64,000 nucleotides of DNA from Gelidibacter salicanalis (GTDB lineage: Bacteria; Bacteroidota; Bacteroidia; Flavobacteriales; Flavobacteriaceae), in the NCBI RefSeq assembly GCF_007997285.1, contig NZ_VORX01000010.1, forward strand, positions 1-64,000, read 5' to 3'. A model generated the notes under the pieces. The model made no database searches. It saw only the letters and a list, made by a program, of their open reading frames with translations, and was not told the DNA's origin. Shown here in pieces: positions 17,988 to 27,886 of the stretch. How positions within the stretch are numbered: position 1 is the stretch's first letter; each line of letters begins with the position of its first letter. Made by a program: the position numbers and the translations under genes.

Positions 17988-18055
17988 TTTACGATTTACG
18001 AATTATGATTGTTACGAATCTTAAAATCCGTAGATTGTAATTCGTATATCGTAAA
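17988..18055. repeat. 18-bp imperfect inverted repeat between fabG and the VWA gene
   Basis: TTTACGATTTACGAATTA at 17988-18005 pairs with TAATTCGTATATCGTAAA at 18038-18055 (one mismatch), around a 32-nt interior. There is no T run, so it is not a standard terminator. It ends only 7 nt before the next ATG. Confidence 0.6.
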
Positions 18056-18062
18056 TTTTATA

Positions 18063-20096
18063 ATGCAAACAGAAACTCTTCTATACATTATATTAGCTGG
18101 AATTATAGCGCTTTCATTAGCGCTTTTTCAGTATGTCTACAAATCAAGACAGAAGAGTAAAGTGAATCTGTTCTTGACCTTTTTGCGGTTCATTAGCTTG
18201 TTTGCAATTTTTCTCCTATTGATTAATCCGAAATTTGACAAAACAACATACTTTAACGTCAAACCAAATTTACTAATCGCGGTAGATAATTCAGAATCGA
18301 TTAATTTTTTAAACCAAATTGAAAACACGAACACTTTTATTGCGCTACTTAAATCTCACGACGCGTTAAATAAGCGCTTCGATCTCGAATTTTATAGTTT
18401 TGGTAAGGATGCTAGTCCATTGTCTGAGTTGACGTTTACTGACAAACAAACTAACCCAAGTGTCATTTTCGATCGGTTTTCGCAGGTTTACAATGAGGTC
18501 ATTGCGCCCATAATTTTAGTGTCGGATGGAAATCAAACTTACGGTAGCGATTATGAATTTACCACCCAAGATTATAAACAACCTATCTTTCCTATAATAT
18601 TGGGAGACACCATCCGCTATAATGATTTAAAGATTGAACAACTCAACGTCAATAAATATGCATATTACAAAAATAAGTTTCCAGTAGAACTTATTGCCGT
18701 GTATAACGGCAATGAAAATGTTAGCACAGCTTTAACGATTACTTCCGGAGATAAAACTGTGTATTCTCAAAATTTGACGTTTAGGCCAGAGCAATCCAGT
18801 CGCGTAGTGACCTTAAATTTGCCAGCGAACAGTTCTGGTGTGCATGCCTATAAAGCAGAGTTAAAGCCCATATCCAACGAAAAAAATACCATTAATAATA
18901 GCAAGAATTTTGCGGTTGAAGTGATCGACCGGAAGACCAAAATTGCTATTATATCTTCAATCACACACCCAGATTTAGGGGTGTTGAAAAAAGCTATAGA
19001 AAGTAATGAGCAGCGCGAAGCAGCGATTCTAACTCCATCCGAGTTTAACAATATAAGTATTGATTTTCAACAAGCTATACTATATCAGCCTAACAATAGC
19101 TTTAAGACCACTTATGAGATTTTAGAAAATTTAAAATTGAATACTTTTACAATTTTAGGCACTAAAACCAATTGGCCGGAGCTAAATACATTGCAATCTG
19201 AGTTTAAGCAAAACGTCACCAATCAGTATGAAGAGTACCAATCTGCCTTAAATATAAATTACAGCACTTTTATTATAGACGATTTAAATTTCTCAGATTT
19301 TCCGCCTTTGCAAACAGAGTTCGGTCCTCTTGTGTTTTCCATGCCTACAGAAACCATCTTGTACAAAACGGTTAATGGTATTCAACTAAAAGAACCCTTG
19401 CTGCTCACTTATGAAATAAATCAAAAAAGAGGCGCAGTCCTGAACGGTGAAGGCATTTGGCGTTGGAGAGCTCAACATTATCTTAACGAAAAATCATTCC
19501 TTGACTTTGATGATTTTATTGGAAAAATTATTCAATATCTTGATTCGAATCAACAAAGAAGCCGATTAAACGTTTCCTATGAGTCGTTTTATGATGGCAA
19601 TGATAACGCAATAATATCAGCCCAGTTTTTTAATAAGAACTATGAATTCGATACTACTGCCAACCTTGAAATTACCGTCACCAATCAAACTAATAAGGTG
19701 ACGCAAACCCTGCCGTTTATTTTAAAACAAAACATTTATCAGGTTGATTTGAGCGGACTTCAGGCCGGCGACTATCAGTTTGTTGTAAAACATCAAAGTG
19801 AACATATTTCAAAATCTGGTGAATTTAAAATTTTAGAGTATAACGTCGAACAACAATTCTTAAATGCGAATGTATCAAAACTTCAAAATGTGGCATCTAA
19901 CAGTAAAGGAACTGCTTATTTTATTGAGGACAGCAACGGAATCGTCGCTCAGCTGTTAAACGACGAAAGGTTCGTAACCATTCAAAAAAGCACTAAAAAA
20001 GTCGTACCTTTGATAGATTGGAAATTTCTACTCGCCTTAATCGCGTTAAGCCTTTCTACGGAATGGTTCATTAGAAAATACAACGGATTAATTTAA
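18063..20096 (+). CDS. Membrane-anchored von Willebrand factor A-type protein
   Basis: About 677 residues. Two N-terminal TM segments (about 5-25 and 38-58) and one C-terminal TM (FLLALIALSLSTEWF) frame a periplasmic or cytoplasmic globular part. A MIDAS-type DNSES motif in LLIAVDNSESI and ILVSDGNQTYGS support a VWA domain, with beta-rich repeats after it. The layout recalls Bat-type and other VWA proteins of Bacteroidota. Role unknown. I chose the ATG at 18063 (MQTETLLYII) because the upstream codons lie in the inverted repeat. Confidence 0.75.
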   Translation: MQTETLLYIILAGIIALSLALFQYVYKSRQKSKVNLFLTFLRFISLFAIFLLLINPKFDKTTYFNVKPNLLIAVDNSESINFLNQIENTNTFIALLKSHDALNKRFDLEFYSFGKDASPLSELTFTDKQTNPSVIFDRFSQVYNEVIAPIILVSDGNQTYGSDYEFTTQDYKQPIFPIILGDTIRYNDLKIEQLNVNKYAYYKNKFPVELIAVYNGNENVSTALTITSGDKTVYSQNLTFRPEQSSRVVTLNLPANSSGVHAYKAELKPISNEKNTINNSKNFAVEVIDRKTKIAIISSITHPDLGVLKKAIESNEQREAAILTPSEFNNISIDFQQAILYQPNNSFKTTYEILENLKLNTFTILGTKTNWPELNTLQSEFKQNVTNQYEEYQSALNINYSTFIIDDLNFSDFPPLQTEFGPLVFSMPTETILYKTVNGIQLKEPLLLTYEINQKRGAVLNGEGIWRWRAQHYLNEKSFLDFDDFIGKIIQYLDSNQQRSRLNVSYESFYDGNDNAIISAQFFNKNYEFDTTANLEITVTNQTNKVTQTLPFILKQNIYQVDLSGLQAGDYQFVVKHQSEHISKSGEFKILEYNVEQQFLNANVSKLQNVASNSKGTAYFIEDSNGIVAQLLNDERFVTIQKSTKKVVPLIDWKFLLALIALSLSTEWFIRKYNGLI

Positions 20097-20114
20097 AAAA
20101 ACTATTTATTATTT

Positions 20115-20930
20115 ATGGAAAAATTACCTAAGATCGCATTACCTGTTATTATTGGTGCAATTATTTTAATTATTATCATTGCTAAATCAGCAGTTACTGT
20201 CGATTCAGGACAAGCAGGGGTGTTGTATAAAACTTTTGGAGGTGGTGTAGTGACTGATGAACCAGCACTTGGTGAAGGATTTCACGTAGTAGCACCTTGG
20301 AACAAGGTATTTATTTACGAAGTAAGACAGCAAGAAATTTTTGAAAAGATGAGCGCTTTATCTTCAAATGGATTGGATATCAAATTGGACGCATCTATTT
20401 GGTTTCAACCTGAATATGAAAATTTAGGAAAATTACATCAAGAAAAAAGTGAAATGTATAAAGAGCGTATCTTATTGCCAGCTGTAAGATCAGCAGCAAG
20501 AAGTGTTGTTGGGCGTTACACCCCAGAGCAATTGTACTCTAGTAAAAGAGATGCTATTCAATCTGAGATTTTTGAAGAAACTAAAAATTATGTCGATGAT
20601 CAATACATTCAACTGATTGATATTTTAGTGCGCGACGTCACTTTGCCTCCAACAATTAAAGACGCAATTGAACGCAAATTAAAGCAAGAGCAAGAATCGT
20701 TAGAATATGAATTCCGATTGGTTACCGCGGCTAAAGAAGCAGAGAAAGTAATTATTGAAGCTCAAGGTAAAGCGGATGCCAACAGAATTTTGAGCGCATC
20801 CTTAACTGACAAAATTCTTCAGGATAAAGGTATTGAAGCCACCGTTAAATTATCTCAATCTACTAATAGCAAAGTTATTGTTATTGGTTCAGGAGATTCG
20901 GGATTGCCTGTAATTTTAGGTAATCAATAA
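20115..20930 (+). CDS. Prohibitin-like SPFH (Band 7) membrane protein
   Basis: A 271-residue protein with one N-terminal TM (about 7-26, VIIGAIILIIIIAKSAV). An SPFH domain follows (VDSGQAGVLYKTFGGG, EGFHVVAPW, RSVVGRYTPEQLY, LVRDVTLPPTIKDAIERKL), then a helical C-terminal coil rich in Glu, Ala and Lys. Family members form large oligomers on membranes and often regulate proteases such as FtsH. It lies 18 nt after the VWA gene, so the two are likely co-transcribed. Confidence 0.88.
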   Translation: MEKLPKIALPVIIGAIILIIIIAKSAVTVDSGQAGVLYKTFGGGVVTDEPALGEGFHVVAPWNKVFIYEVRQQEIFEKMSALSSNGLDIKLDASIWFQPEYENLGKLHQEKSEMYKERILLPAVRSAARSVVGRYTPEQLYSSKRDAIQSEIFEETKNYVDDQYIQLIDILVRDVTLPPTIKDAIERKLKQEQESLEYEFRLVTAAKEAEKVIIEAQGKADANRILSASLTDKILQDKGIEATVKLSQSTNSKVIVIGSGDSGLPVILGNQ

Positions 20931-21037
20931 AGTAAAAGCCTGATAGTGTAGGTATTGAAAATTCTTTTAAATTTTTTCATTCTATCATTAGGATTTATAA
21001 AATTTATTTTACGACATTTGTAAAACATAAGAAGAAC

Positions 21038-21085
21038 ATGAAGTTTATTCAATCACATCATCACCATCATCATATTTGCACTTAA
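21038..21085 (+). CDS. hisL: his operon leader peptide with six consecutive histidine codons
   Basis: A 15-residue frame reads MKFIQSHHHHHHICT and stops at TAA (21083-21085). An AG-rich ribosome-binding stretch (AAGAAGAA) precedes the ATG. Six His codons in a row, directly upstream of a terminator and then hisG, are the signature of a transcription-attenuation leader. When charged tRNA-His is scarce the ribosome stalls on this run. The stop codon lies inside the proposed antiterminator strand. Confidence 0.9.
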   Translation: MKFIQSHHHHHHICT

Positions 21086-21136
21086 GCGAACTGAAGATGT
21101 ATTGAATAAAGTCAACATATTTTAAAACCGTTTGAG
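21081..21136 (+). promoter_or_regulatory. Proposed antiterminator pairing of the his attenuator
   Basis: CTTAAGCG at 21081-21088, covering the leader stop codon, can pair over 8 bases (with two wobbles) with CGTTTGAG at 21129-21136. The latter is part of the left arm of the terminator. A ribosome stalled on the His codons leaves the first strand free, so the terminator cannot form. A ribosome that reaches the stop codon covers it. The pairing is read by eye and untested. Confidence 0.6.
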
Positions 21137-21155
21137 TAACTCAAGCGGTTTTTTT
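21125..21155 (+). terminator. his attenuator terminator
   Basis: AAACCGTTTGAG (21125-21136) pairs with CTCAAGCGGTTT (21140-21151), a 12-bp stem with one wobble and a 3-nt loop, followed by T's. It lies between the leader peptide and hisG. Confidence 0.88.
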
Positions 21156-21224
21156 GTTTCTATTTATTTAGAAATCTCACCAACAGGTTTACTCAGACAA
21201 CACTTAAGTTTAACTAAAAAGACA

Positions 21225-21238
21225 CCCACCTTAGTGGG
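21225..21238 (+). promoter_or_regulatory. Small hairpin just before the hisG start
   Basis: CCCAC (21225-21229) pairs with GTGGG (21234-21238) around a 4-nt loop. It ends 7 nt before the ATG at 21246, where a ribosome would bind. It could limit translation initiation of hisG; this is inference. Confidence 0.4.
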
Positions 21239-21245
21239 CACTACA

Positions 21246-22103
21246 ATGAGTAAATTAAAAATAGCAGTACAAAAATCGGGTCGTCTACACGACGATTCCA
21301 TGAAGCTCCTCAGCGATGTAGGCATTTCAATAGACAATGGTAAAGACCAATTAAAAGCGTCTGCCAAGAATTTTCCCTTGGAAGTCTTTTATCTTCGTAA
21401 TGGCGATATCCCGCAATACCTTAGAGACGGCGTGGTGGATGCAGCCATTATAGGTGAGAATATTCTAGTAGAAAAAGGCAATGATATATCCGTTGTTGAA
21501 AAATTAGGATTTTCTACCTGTAAAGTTTCTATTGCCGTACCTAAATCCTTCAAATACAAATCTTTTAAGGATTTAGAAGGTAAACGAATAGCTACATCCT
21601 ATCCCAACACCGTAAACCAATTCTTGGAGAAAAACAAGATCTCAGCTCAACTGCACATAATTAATGGCTCTGTAGAGATTGCTCCTAATATTGGGCTCGC
21701 TGATGCAATCGTCGATATAGTGTCCAGTGGAAGCACCTTGTTTAAAAACAATTTAAAGGAGGTGGAAGTGCTATTGAAGTCTGAGGCCGTATTGGCAGCA
21801 TCACCATTAATTTCCGCTTCTGATGAAGCTATATTAAAACGCTTACAATTCCGGTTTCAATCGGTTTTAAAAGGGAGACAGTCTAAATATGTCCTTTTAA
21901 ACGCTCCCAATGACAAGCTCGATAAAATCATCAGTGTCCTGCCCGGCATGCGTAGTCCAACCGTGTTGCCCTTGGCGCAAGAAGGCTGGAGCTCCATTCA
22001 TTCCGTAATTACCAAAAATGAATTTTGGGATGTCATTGATGATCTGAAAGCAAATGGGGCTGAAGGAATTTTAGTTTGTCCCATCGAAAATATGGTGGTA
22101 TAA
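21246..22103 (+). CDS. hisG: ATP phosphoribosyltransferase HisG (long form)
   Basis: A 285-residue protein of the long, self-regulated HisG type, so no HisZ is needed. It joins ATP and PRPP, the first step of histidine synthesis. It has LKIAVQKSGRLHDDSM, IIGENILVEKG, the phosphoribosyl loop in IVDIVSSGSTLFKNN and a C-terminal ACT-like histidine-binding domain ending EGILVCPIENMVV. I chose the ATG at 21246; the frame is open upstream into the attenuator, which cannot be coding. It is the first structural gene of the operon. Confidence 0.94.
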   Translation: MSKLKIAVQKSGRLHDDSMKLLSDVGISIDNGKDQLKASAKNFPLEVFYLRNGDIPQYLRDGVVDAAIIGENILVEKGNDISVVEKLGFSTCKVSIAVPKSFKYKSFKDLEGKRIATSYPNTVNQFLEKNKISAQLHIINGSVEIAPNIGLADAIVDIVSSGSTLFKNNLKEVEVLLKSEAVLAASPLISASDEAILKRLQFRFQSVLKGRQSKYVLLNAPNDKLDKIISVLPGMRSPTVLPLAQEGWSSIHSVITKNEFWDVIDDLKANGAEGILVCPIENMVV

Positions 22104-22186
22104 ATTTAAAATAATAAAGTTCAGAAAAATTCAACCTTCGAGTCAAGCTTGAAATAAAAGATGGACACGAACATAATATCAACGCA

Positions 22187-23473
22187 ATGAAAATTATAAA
22201 AAACCCTGATAGATCAGCTTGGGCGGATTTAATTAAAAGACCAACCCAATCCCTAGAAAGCATCGAAGAGACCGTGGTTCAGATTTTTGATGATGTCCAA
22301 AGAAATGGCGATGTGGCAGTGCAAAAGTACACCTCGCTTTTTGACGGCACAGATGCTGAGCTCACCACTGTAACCAATACAGAAATCACAAATGCAGCTC
22401 AAAAAGTTTCTGAAGATTTAAAATCAGCAATTCAAGTTGCCAAACAAAATATCGAAACTTTTCATAGTGCTCAGAAAACCGGTAAAATTGAGATAGAAAC
22501 CATGCCTGGCGTCATGTGTTGGCAAGAAAAACGTGCTATTGAAAGAATAGGTTTGTACATTCCGGGAGGAACTGCACCGCTCTTTTCAACGGTGTTAATG
22601 TTAGCAGTGCCTGCACAACTTGCGGGCTGTAAAGAGATTATTCTTTGTACGCCACCCAATAAAAATGGTGTGATTGCCAATGAAATTTTATTCGCTGCAC
22701 AATTGTGCGGAGTCACAAAAATTTATAAAGTAGGAGGGATACAAGCGATTGCAGCCATGACTTTTGGCACTGATACCATCCCGCAGGTATATAAAATTTT
22801 TGGCCCAGGAAATCAGTTTGTCACCGTAGCAAAACAATTGGCCACAAAATATGGAGTCGCGATTGATATGCCAGCAGGACCGAGTGAGTTGCTGGTTGTC
22901 GCGGATGACAGTGCAAATCCTGCTTACGTTGCCTCAGATTTGCTAAGTCAGGCTGAGCATGGTGCCGATAGTCAAGTTATTTTAGTCTCCAATTCTGAGG
23001 CCCTGCTAACAGCGGTCGAATTAGAAATCCAACAGCAATTGACCGCACTGCCAAGACAAGCTATGGCACAAAAAGCCATTGACAATTCTAAATTGATTTT
23101 AATAGGAGATGATCAAGATGCTTTAGATTTTATTAATGCTTACGGACCCGAACATTTTATTGTATGTACTCAAAACGAGATCTTTTTTTTAGAAGGTATA
23201 CGTAATGCAGGCTCTGTATTTGTTGGAAATTATACCCCAGAAAGTGCGGGAGATTATGCTTCTGGCACCAATCACACCCTGCCAACAAACGGCTACTCCA
23301 AAGCGTACTCAGGGGTTAATTTAGACAGTTTTTCTAAAAGTATGACCTTTCAAAAAATTAGCAAAGAAGGCTTAAAAACTATAGGCAAAACCATTGAACT
23401 CATGGCGGATGCCGAGGGTTTGCAAGCACATAAGAATGCGGTCTCTATCCGATTAAATGATTTGGCAAAATGA
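22187..23473 (+). CDS. hisD: Histidinol dehydrogenase HisD
   Basis: A 428-residue zinc enzyme that oxidises L-histidinol to L-histidine in two NAD-dependent steps, the end of the pathway. It has GLYIPGGTAPLFSTVLM, GPGNQFVTVAKQ, AGPSELLVVAD, SQAEHGADSQV with zinc ligands, GPEHFIV and GTNHTLPTNGYSKAYSG. Length is normal. Its stop overlaps the hisC start by 4 nt (ATGA), so the two are translationally coupled. Confidence 0.95.
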   Translation: MKIIKNPDRSAWADLIKRPTQSLESIEETVVQIFDDVQRNGDVAVQKYTSLFDGTDAELTTVTNTEITNAAQKVSEDLKSAIQVAKQNIETFHSAQKTGKIEIETMPGVMCWQEKRAIERIGLYIPGGTAPLFSTVLMLAVPAQLAGCKEIILCTPPNKNGVIANEILFAAQLCGVTKIYKVGGIQAIAAMTFGTDTIPQVYKIFGPGNQFVTVAKQLATKYGVAIDMPAGPSELLVVADDSANPAYVASDLLSQAEHGADSQVILVSNSEALLTAVELEIQQQLTALPRQAMAQKAIDNSKLILIGDDQDALDFINAYGPEHFIVCTQNEIFFLEGIRNAGSVFVGNYTPESAGDYASGTNHTLPTNGYSKAYSGVNLDSFSKSMTFQKISKEGLKTIGKTIELMADAEGLQAHKNAVSIRLNDLAK

Positions 23474-24507
23474 GCATACAACACTTAATAAGACCGACGA
23501 TACAAGCTTTAAAGCCGTATTCCTCGGCGCGAGACGAATTTAAAGGGGAAAAGGAAGATTTAATTTTCCTCGATGCCAATGAAAATCCTTTTGATAATGG
23601 CATCAATCGGTATCCAGACCCCCAACAGACCGCATTGAAATCCGTACTCTCTGAATTGAAAAATGTACCTGTCGCCAATATTTTGTTAGGCAACGGAAGT
23701 GATGAAGTTCTGGATTTGTTGATCCGGATGTTCTGTGAGCCAAATGTAGATAATATCGTTATTCTTCCGCCTACCTATGGTATGTACGAGGTGTTGGCAA
23801 ATATCAATGCAGTAAAAACCTTAAAGGTTAATTTATCAGCAGAAGAATTTCAGCCGCAAACCGCAAAGATTTTAGAAACGGCGGATGCAAATAGTAAGAT
23901 TCTTTTTTTATGCTCACCAAATAATCCTACAGGTAATAGTTTTAAAGTGTCCACAATCGAAGGTTTGTTGAACGATTTCAAAGGAATAGTGGTTATTGAT
24001 GAAGCTTATATCGATTTTTCAAGTGATAAAAGTTGGGTGTCCAGACTTCAGGAATTTCCTAATTTGGTCGTCACCCAAACCTTGTCAAAGGCATATGGCA
24101 TGGCGGGCATTCGTTTGGGAATGTGCTTTGCATCATCAGAAATAATAGCCACCTTAAACAAAATTAAACCCCCGTATAATGTCAACACCCTGACTCAAAA
24201 AAGAGCTATTGAAGGATTTAAAAATAGTAGACTTTTTGAAACCGAAATAGGCTGTTTATTAGAAGAAAGGAAAGTTTTAAGTAAAGCTTTAGAGGATGTC
24301 AATTTCGTGAAGAACATTTATCTTTCTGATGCCAATTTCATCATGATCAAAGTTGATGATGCCAATAAACGTTACCAACAATTAATTGATCATGGCATCG
24401 TAATTCGCAACAGAACGAGCCAACCACTTTGTGACAATTGTTTGCGTCTTACCGTGGGTACCACAAAAGAAAATACACATTTAATTGAAACCTTAAAGAG
24501 CTTATAA
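23470..24507 (+). CDS. hisC: Histidinol-phosphate aminotransferase HisC
   Basis: A 345-residue class I/II PLP aminotransferase converting imidazole acetol phosphate to histidinol phosphate. It has [52 protein letters not shown], the PLP Lys in [14 protein letters not shown] and the late Arg in NCLRLTVGT. Length is normal. It is in the order hisD-hisC-hisB usual for the operon. Confidence 0.95.
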   Translation: MSIQHLIRPTIQALKPYSSARDEFKGEKEDLIFLDANENPFDNGINRYPDPQQTALKSVLSELKNVPVANILLGNGSDEVLDLLIRMFCEPNVDNIVILPPTYGMYEVLANINAVKTLKVNLSAEEFQPQTAKILETADANSKILFLCSPNNPTGNSFKVSTIEGLLNDFKGIVVIDEAYIDFSSDKSWVSRLQEFPNLVVTQTLSKAYGMAGIRLGMCFASSEIIATLNKIKPPYNVNTLTQKRAIEGFKNSRLFETEIGCLLEERKVLSKALEDVNFVKNIYLSDANFIMIKVDDANKRYQQLIDHGIVIRNRTSQPLCDNCLRLTVGTTKENTHLIETLKSL

Positions 24508-24517
24508 AAACATCATC

Positions 24518-25639
24518 ATGAAGAAAAAAGTTTTATTTATAGATCGCGATGGCACTATCATTTTAGAACCCAAAGATTATCAAATTGACAGTTTTGAGAA
24601 ACTCCAGTTTTATCCTAAAGTGTTTCAGTATTTAGGGCGAATTGCGCGCGAATTAGATTATGAATTGGTCATGGTCACCAACCAAGATGGTTTGGGCACC
24701 GACTCATTTCCTGAAGACACATTTTGGCCGGTTCATAATTTTATGGTCCAAGCCTTTCAGTCGGAAGGCATCAATTTTAAAGCGCAATACATAGATCGCT
24801 CGTTTGAAGAGGACAATGCGCCCACTCGCAAACCAAGAACAGGATTGCTGCACAATTATCTGACAGAAGATTATGATTTGGAAAATTCCTTTGTTATCGG
24901 AGATCGGTTAACAGATGTTGAATTGGCCAAAAACTTGGGAGCGAAAGGGATTTATATGAATGCGCTCACGGAAAATGAACCCTCTACAGAAGAATTACGT
25001 AAGTATATTGGACTGGCTTCAACAGACTGGGAAACGATTTATAACTACTTAAAAACAGAAGATCGGACCGCGAGTTTGGAACGCAATACCAACGAGACCA
25101 AAATTGCCATCCAACTGAATTTAGATGGAACTGGTAAGAGTAGGATAGATACAGGAATTGCTTTTTTTGACCACATGTTAGATCAGATTGCGCGTCACGG
25201 TCAATTGGATTTAGATGTTAAAGTAAAAGGTGACCTTGAAGTAGATGAACACCATACAATTGAGGATACTGGCATAGCTTTGGGTGAAGTTTTCGCAAAG
25301 GCCTTAGGCAATAAATTGGGTGTTGAACGCTATGGTTTCTGTTTGCCCATGGACGACTGTTTAGCGCAAGCTGCAATTGATTTTGGCGGTCGGAATTGGT
25401 TGGTTTGGGAGGCGGAATTTAAGCGTGAAATGATTGGTAAAATGCCTACCGAAATGTTTTTCCATTTTTTTAAATCCTTAACGGATGGGGCAAAATGTAA
25501 TTTGAATATCAAGGCTGAAGGCGATAATGAACACCATAAAATTGAAGCAATTTTCAAAGCTTTTGCCAAATCAATAAAAATGGCCATTAAGCGCGATCTG
25601 GAAAAAATGATTCTGCCGTCCACCAAAGGGGTACTGTAG
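24518..25639 (+). CDS. hisB: Bifunctional histidinol-phosphatase / imidazoleglycerol-phosphate dehydratase HisB
   Basis: A 373-residue fusion. The N-terminal HAD-type phosphatase (about 1-165) has FIDRDGTII with the nucleophile Asp, VTNQDG and [13 protein letters not shown]. The C-terminal dehydratase (about 180-373) has the metal-binding repeats [10 protein letters not shown] and NEHHKIEA and the [13 protein letters not shown] motif. It carries two non-adjacent steps of histidine synthesis. The 67-nt gap before hisH is the second-largest inside the operon. Confidence 0.95.
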   Translation: MKKKVLFIDRDGTIILEPKDYQIDSFEKLQFYPKVFQYLGRIARELDYELVMVTNQDGLGTDSFPEDTFWPVHNFMVQAFQSEGINFKAQYIDRSFEEDNAPTRKPRTGLLHNYLTEDYDLENSFVIGDRLTDVELAKNLGAKGIYMNALTENEPSTEELRKYIGLASTDWETIYNYLKTEDRTASLERNTNETKIAIQLNLDGTGKSRIDTGIAFFDHMLDQIARHGQLDLDVKVKGDLEVDEHHTIEDTGIALGEVFAKALGNKLGVERYGFCLPMDDCLAQAAIDFGGRNWLVWEAEFKREMIGKMPTEMFFHFFKSLTDGAKCNLNIKAEGDNEHHKIEAIFKAFAKSIKMAIKRDLEKMILPSTKGVL

Positions 25640-25706
25640 ATTAGTAAAAAAACAACAGCATGGTTATAAGAAATTTAAGCGCTAAAACGCATTTTATAAT
25701 GAATAT

Positions 25707-26288
25707 ATGAAGGTAGTTATCATAGATTATGGTGCGGGAAATACCAAAAGCGTTCAATTTGCTTGTAATCGGTTAGGATTCGAACCGCTATTAAGCAAAG
25801 ATCCAGAGGTCATTACAGCAGCGGATAAGGTGATTTTTCCTGGGGTCGGGCAAGCGCGTAATGCGATGAATATGCTCAAAACTTCAGGATTGGACAACCT
25901 TATTCCGCAGCTTAAACAACCTGTACTTGGCATTTGTTTGGGAATGCAATTGTTGTGTCGCAGTACAGAAGAAGGGAATACCAAAGGTCTTGGCGTGTTT
26001 AATGTAGAGGTCAAGCGTTTTTCTAATACCGTCAAAGTGCCCCAAATGGGCTGGAACACCATCCTCAATTTGGAATCCAATCTTTTTGAAGGCATAAAAA
26101 ATGAAGCTTATATGTACCTTGTGCACAGTTATTATGCTGAGCTTTGCGAGCATACAATTGCCCAGACGGATTACGACTTAAAATACAGTTCTGCGCTCAG
26201 AAAAGATAATTTTTATGGGGTGCAATTCCACCCCGAAAAAAGTAGTACTGAAGGCGCGCAGATATTGAAGAATTTTTTAAAATTATAA
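25707..26288 (+). CDS. hisH: Imidazole glycerol phosphate synthase glutaminase subunit HisH
   Basis: A 193-residue class I glutamine amidotransferase. The nucleophile Cys is in [10 protein letters not shown], and the His and Glu of the triad are in VQFHPEKSS. The oxyanion region [10 protein letters not shown] is intact. It supplies ammonia to HisF. One nucleotide separates its stop from the hisA start. Confidence 0.95.
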   Translation: MKVVIIDYGAGNTKSVQFACNRLGFEPLLSKDPEVITAADKVIFPGVGQARNAMNMLKTSGLDNLIPQLKQPVLGICLGMQLLCRSTEEGNTKGLGVFNVEVKRFSNTVKVPQMGWNTILNLESNLFEGIKNEAYMYLVHSYYAELCEHTIAQTDYDLKYSSALRKDNFYGVQFHPEKSSTEGAQILKNFLKL

Positions 26289-26289
26289 C

Positions 26290-27024
26290 ATGAGAATAAT
26301 ACCAGCAATAGATATTATAGACGGAAAATGCGTGCGTTTAACCAAAGGCGATTATAACACTAAAAAAATATACAATGAAAATCCGCTAGAAGTCGCTAAG
26401 CAATTTGAAGCTTCAGGTATTGAATATCTGCATTTGGTCGATTTGGACGGTGCAAAGGCCCAGCATATTGTCAATTACAAGGTTTTGGAGCAAATTGCTT
26501 CTAAAACTGGTTTAAAAATCGATTTTGGTGGTGGACTTAAATCGAATGAAGATTTGCATATTGCTTTTAATTCTGGCGCCAAACAGGTTACTGGAGGAAG
26601 TATTGCGGTGAATGACCATCGGACCTTCGAGTCCTGGTTAGCGCAATATGGCTCGGCTAAAATTATTTTAGGAGCAGATTGTAACAACGGAAAAATCGCA
26701 ATTAGCGGATGGCAGGAGGAAAGCAGTCTAGATGTGATTCCTTTCATTAAAAATTACCAACGCCGGAAAGTGCAATACGTCATCTGTACGGATATTGCAA
26801 AAGATGGCATGCTAGAAGGCCCGTCCTTTGATTTGTACAAGAATATTATCGAAGAATGTTCTAATAGCAGTTCTGGTCAATCTATAAAATTAATTGCTTC
26901 TGGGGGGATTTCGCATATTGATGAACTTCCAAAACTTCAGCAAATGGGCTGCGAAGGTGTGATTATCGGAAAGGCTATTTATGAAAACAAGATAAGCCTT
27001 CAGGAATTGGAGCAATTCTTATAA
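26290..27024 (+). CDS. hisA: Phosphoribosylformimino-AICAR isomerase HisA
   Basis: A 244-residue (beta/alpha)8 barrel that isomerises ProFAR to PRFAR. It has the first catalytic Asp in [15 protein letters not shown] and GDY in the early loop. [11 protein letters not shown] and [11 protein letters not shown] are the two phosphate-binding half-barrel motifs, and [13 protein letters not shown] holds the second catalytic Asp. HisF follows 14 nt later with the same half-barrel logic. Confidence 0.95.
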   Translation: MRIIPAIDIIDGKCVRLTKGDYNTKKIYNENPLEVAKQFEASGIEYLHLVDLDGAKAQHIVNYKVLEQIASKTGLKIDFGGGLKSNEDLHIAFNSGAKQVTGGSIAVNDHRTFESWLAQYGSAKIILGADCNNGKIAISGWQEESSLDVIPFIKNYQRRKVQYVICTDIAKDGMLEGPSFDLYKNIIEECSNSSSGQSIKLIASGGISHIDELPKLQQMGCEGVIIGKAIYENKISLQELEQFL

Positions 27025-27038
27025 AATGTAACTAACAG

Positions 27039-27794
27039 ATGCTTACAAAACGAATCATTCCGTGTTTGGATATTAAAAACGGTCGTACCGTTAAAGGGGT
27101 TAATTTTATCAACCTAATTGATGCTGGAGATCCTGTGGTTTTAGCGAAACAATATGCTGAAAAAGGTGCAGATGAACTTGTGTTTTTAGATATTTCAGCC
27201 ACTTTAGAGGGGCGAAAAACGACTTTAGATATGGTATTAAAAGTTGCCGAACAAGTAAATATTCCCTTTACGGTGGGCGGCGGAATCGCATCAGTGGAAG
27301 ATGTAGATGTGCTTTTAAGATCTGGTGCTGATAAAGTTTCCATCAACTCTTCAGCCATTAAACGTCCAGCGTTAATTAATGAATTGTCCAGCAAATTTGG
27401 CAGCCAATGTGTTGTCGTTGCCATTGATGCCAAGCAAATTGACGGCCAATGGATCGTGCACTTGGCAGGTGGCAGCGTGCCAGCCCAACTAAATCTTTTT
27501 GATTGGGCAAAAGAAGTAGAGGCAAGAGGCGCGGGAGAGCTCTTATTTACTTCCATGGACCATGATGGTACTAAAGATGGATTTGCCAATACAGCCTTGT
27601 CAAGATTGTCATCTGAATTGAACATCCCGATTATTGCTTCGGGAGGTGCCGGAACCATACAGCATTTTGTAGATACCTTTCTAATAGGAAAAGCCGATGC
27701 GGCGCTGGCGGCAAGTGTGTTTCATTTTGGTGAGATAGAAATTAAAGATTTAAAAGAAAATTTAAAGCGCAATCAAATTGAAGTGCGACTTTAG
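27039..27794 (+). CDS. hisF: Imidazole glycerol phosphate synthase cyclase subunit HisF
   Basis: A 251-residue barrel that uses ammonia from HisH to make imidazole glycerol phosphate and AICAR. It has [19 protein letters not shown] with the catalytic Asp, [30 protein letters not shown] with the second catalytic Asp, and [11 protein letters not shown]. Length is normal. A 92-nt gap, the longest among the structural genes, separates it from hisIE. Confidence 0.95.
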   Translation: MLTKRIIPCLDIKNGRTVKGVNFINLIDAGDPVVLAKQYAEKGADELVFLDISATLEGRKTTLDMVLKVAEQVNIPFTVGGGIASVEDVDVLLRSGADKVSINSSAIKRPALINELSSKFGSQCVVVAIDAKQIDGQWIVHLAGGSVPAQLNLFDWAKEVEARGAGELLFTSMDHDGTKDGFANTALSRLSSELNIPIIASGGAGTIQHFVDTFLIGKADAALAASVFHFGEIEIKDLKENLKRNQIEVRL

Positions 27795-27886
27795 AAGATG
27801 TCCATATGATACACATTTTTAAGAATCTGTCATTTGAAATTAGTATGAATTAGAGAAAAGAATGGCTTAATAAAATACAGAAAACA

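Noticed and set aside
21056-21073. CATCATCACCATCATCAT resembles an artificial hexahistidine tag
   Set aside because: It is followed by a stop codon, a terminator and hisG, and preceded by natural flavobacterial sequence. The attenuator explanation fits every part.
21132-21245. Upstream extension of hisG by 38 codons
   Set aside because: The extra codons lie in the attenuator terminator and leader hairpin and match no HisG. The start at 21246 fits the family.
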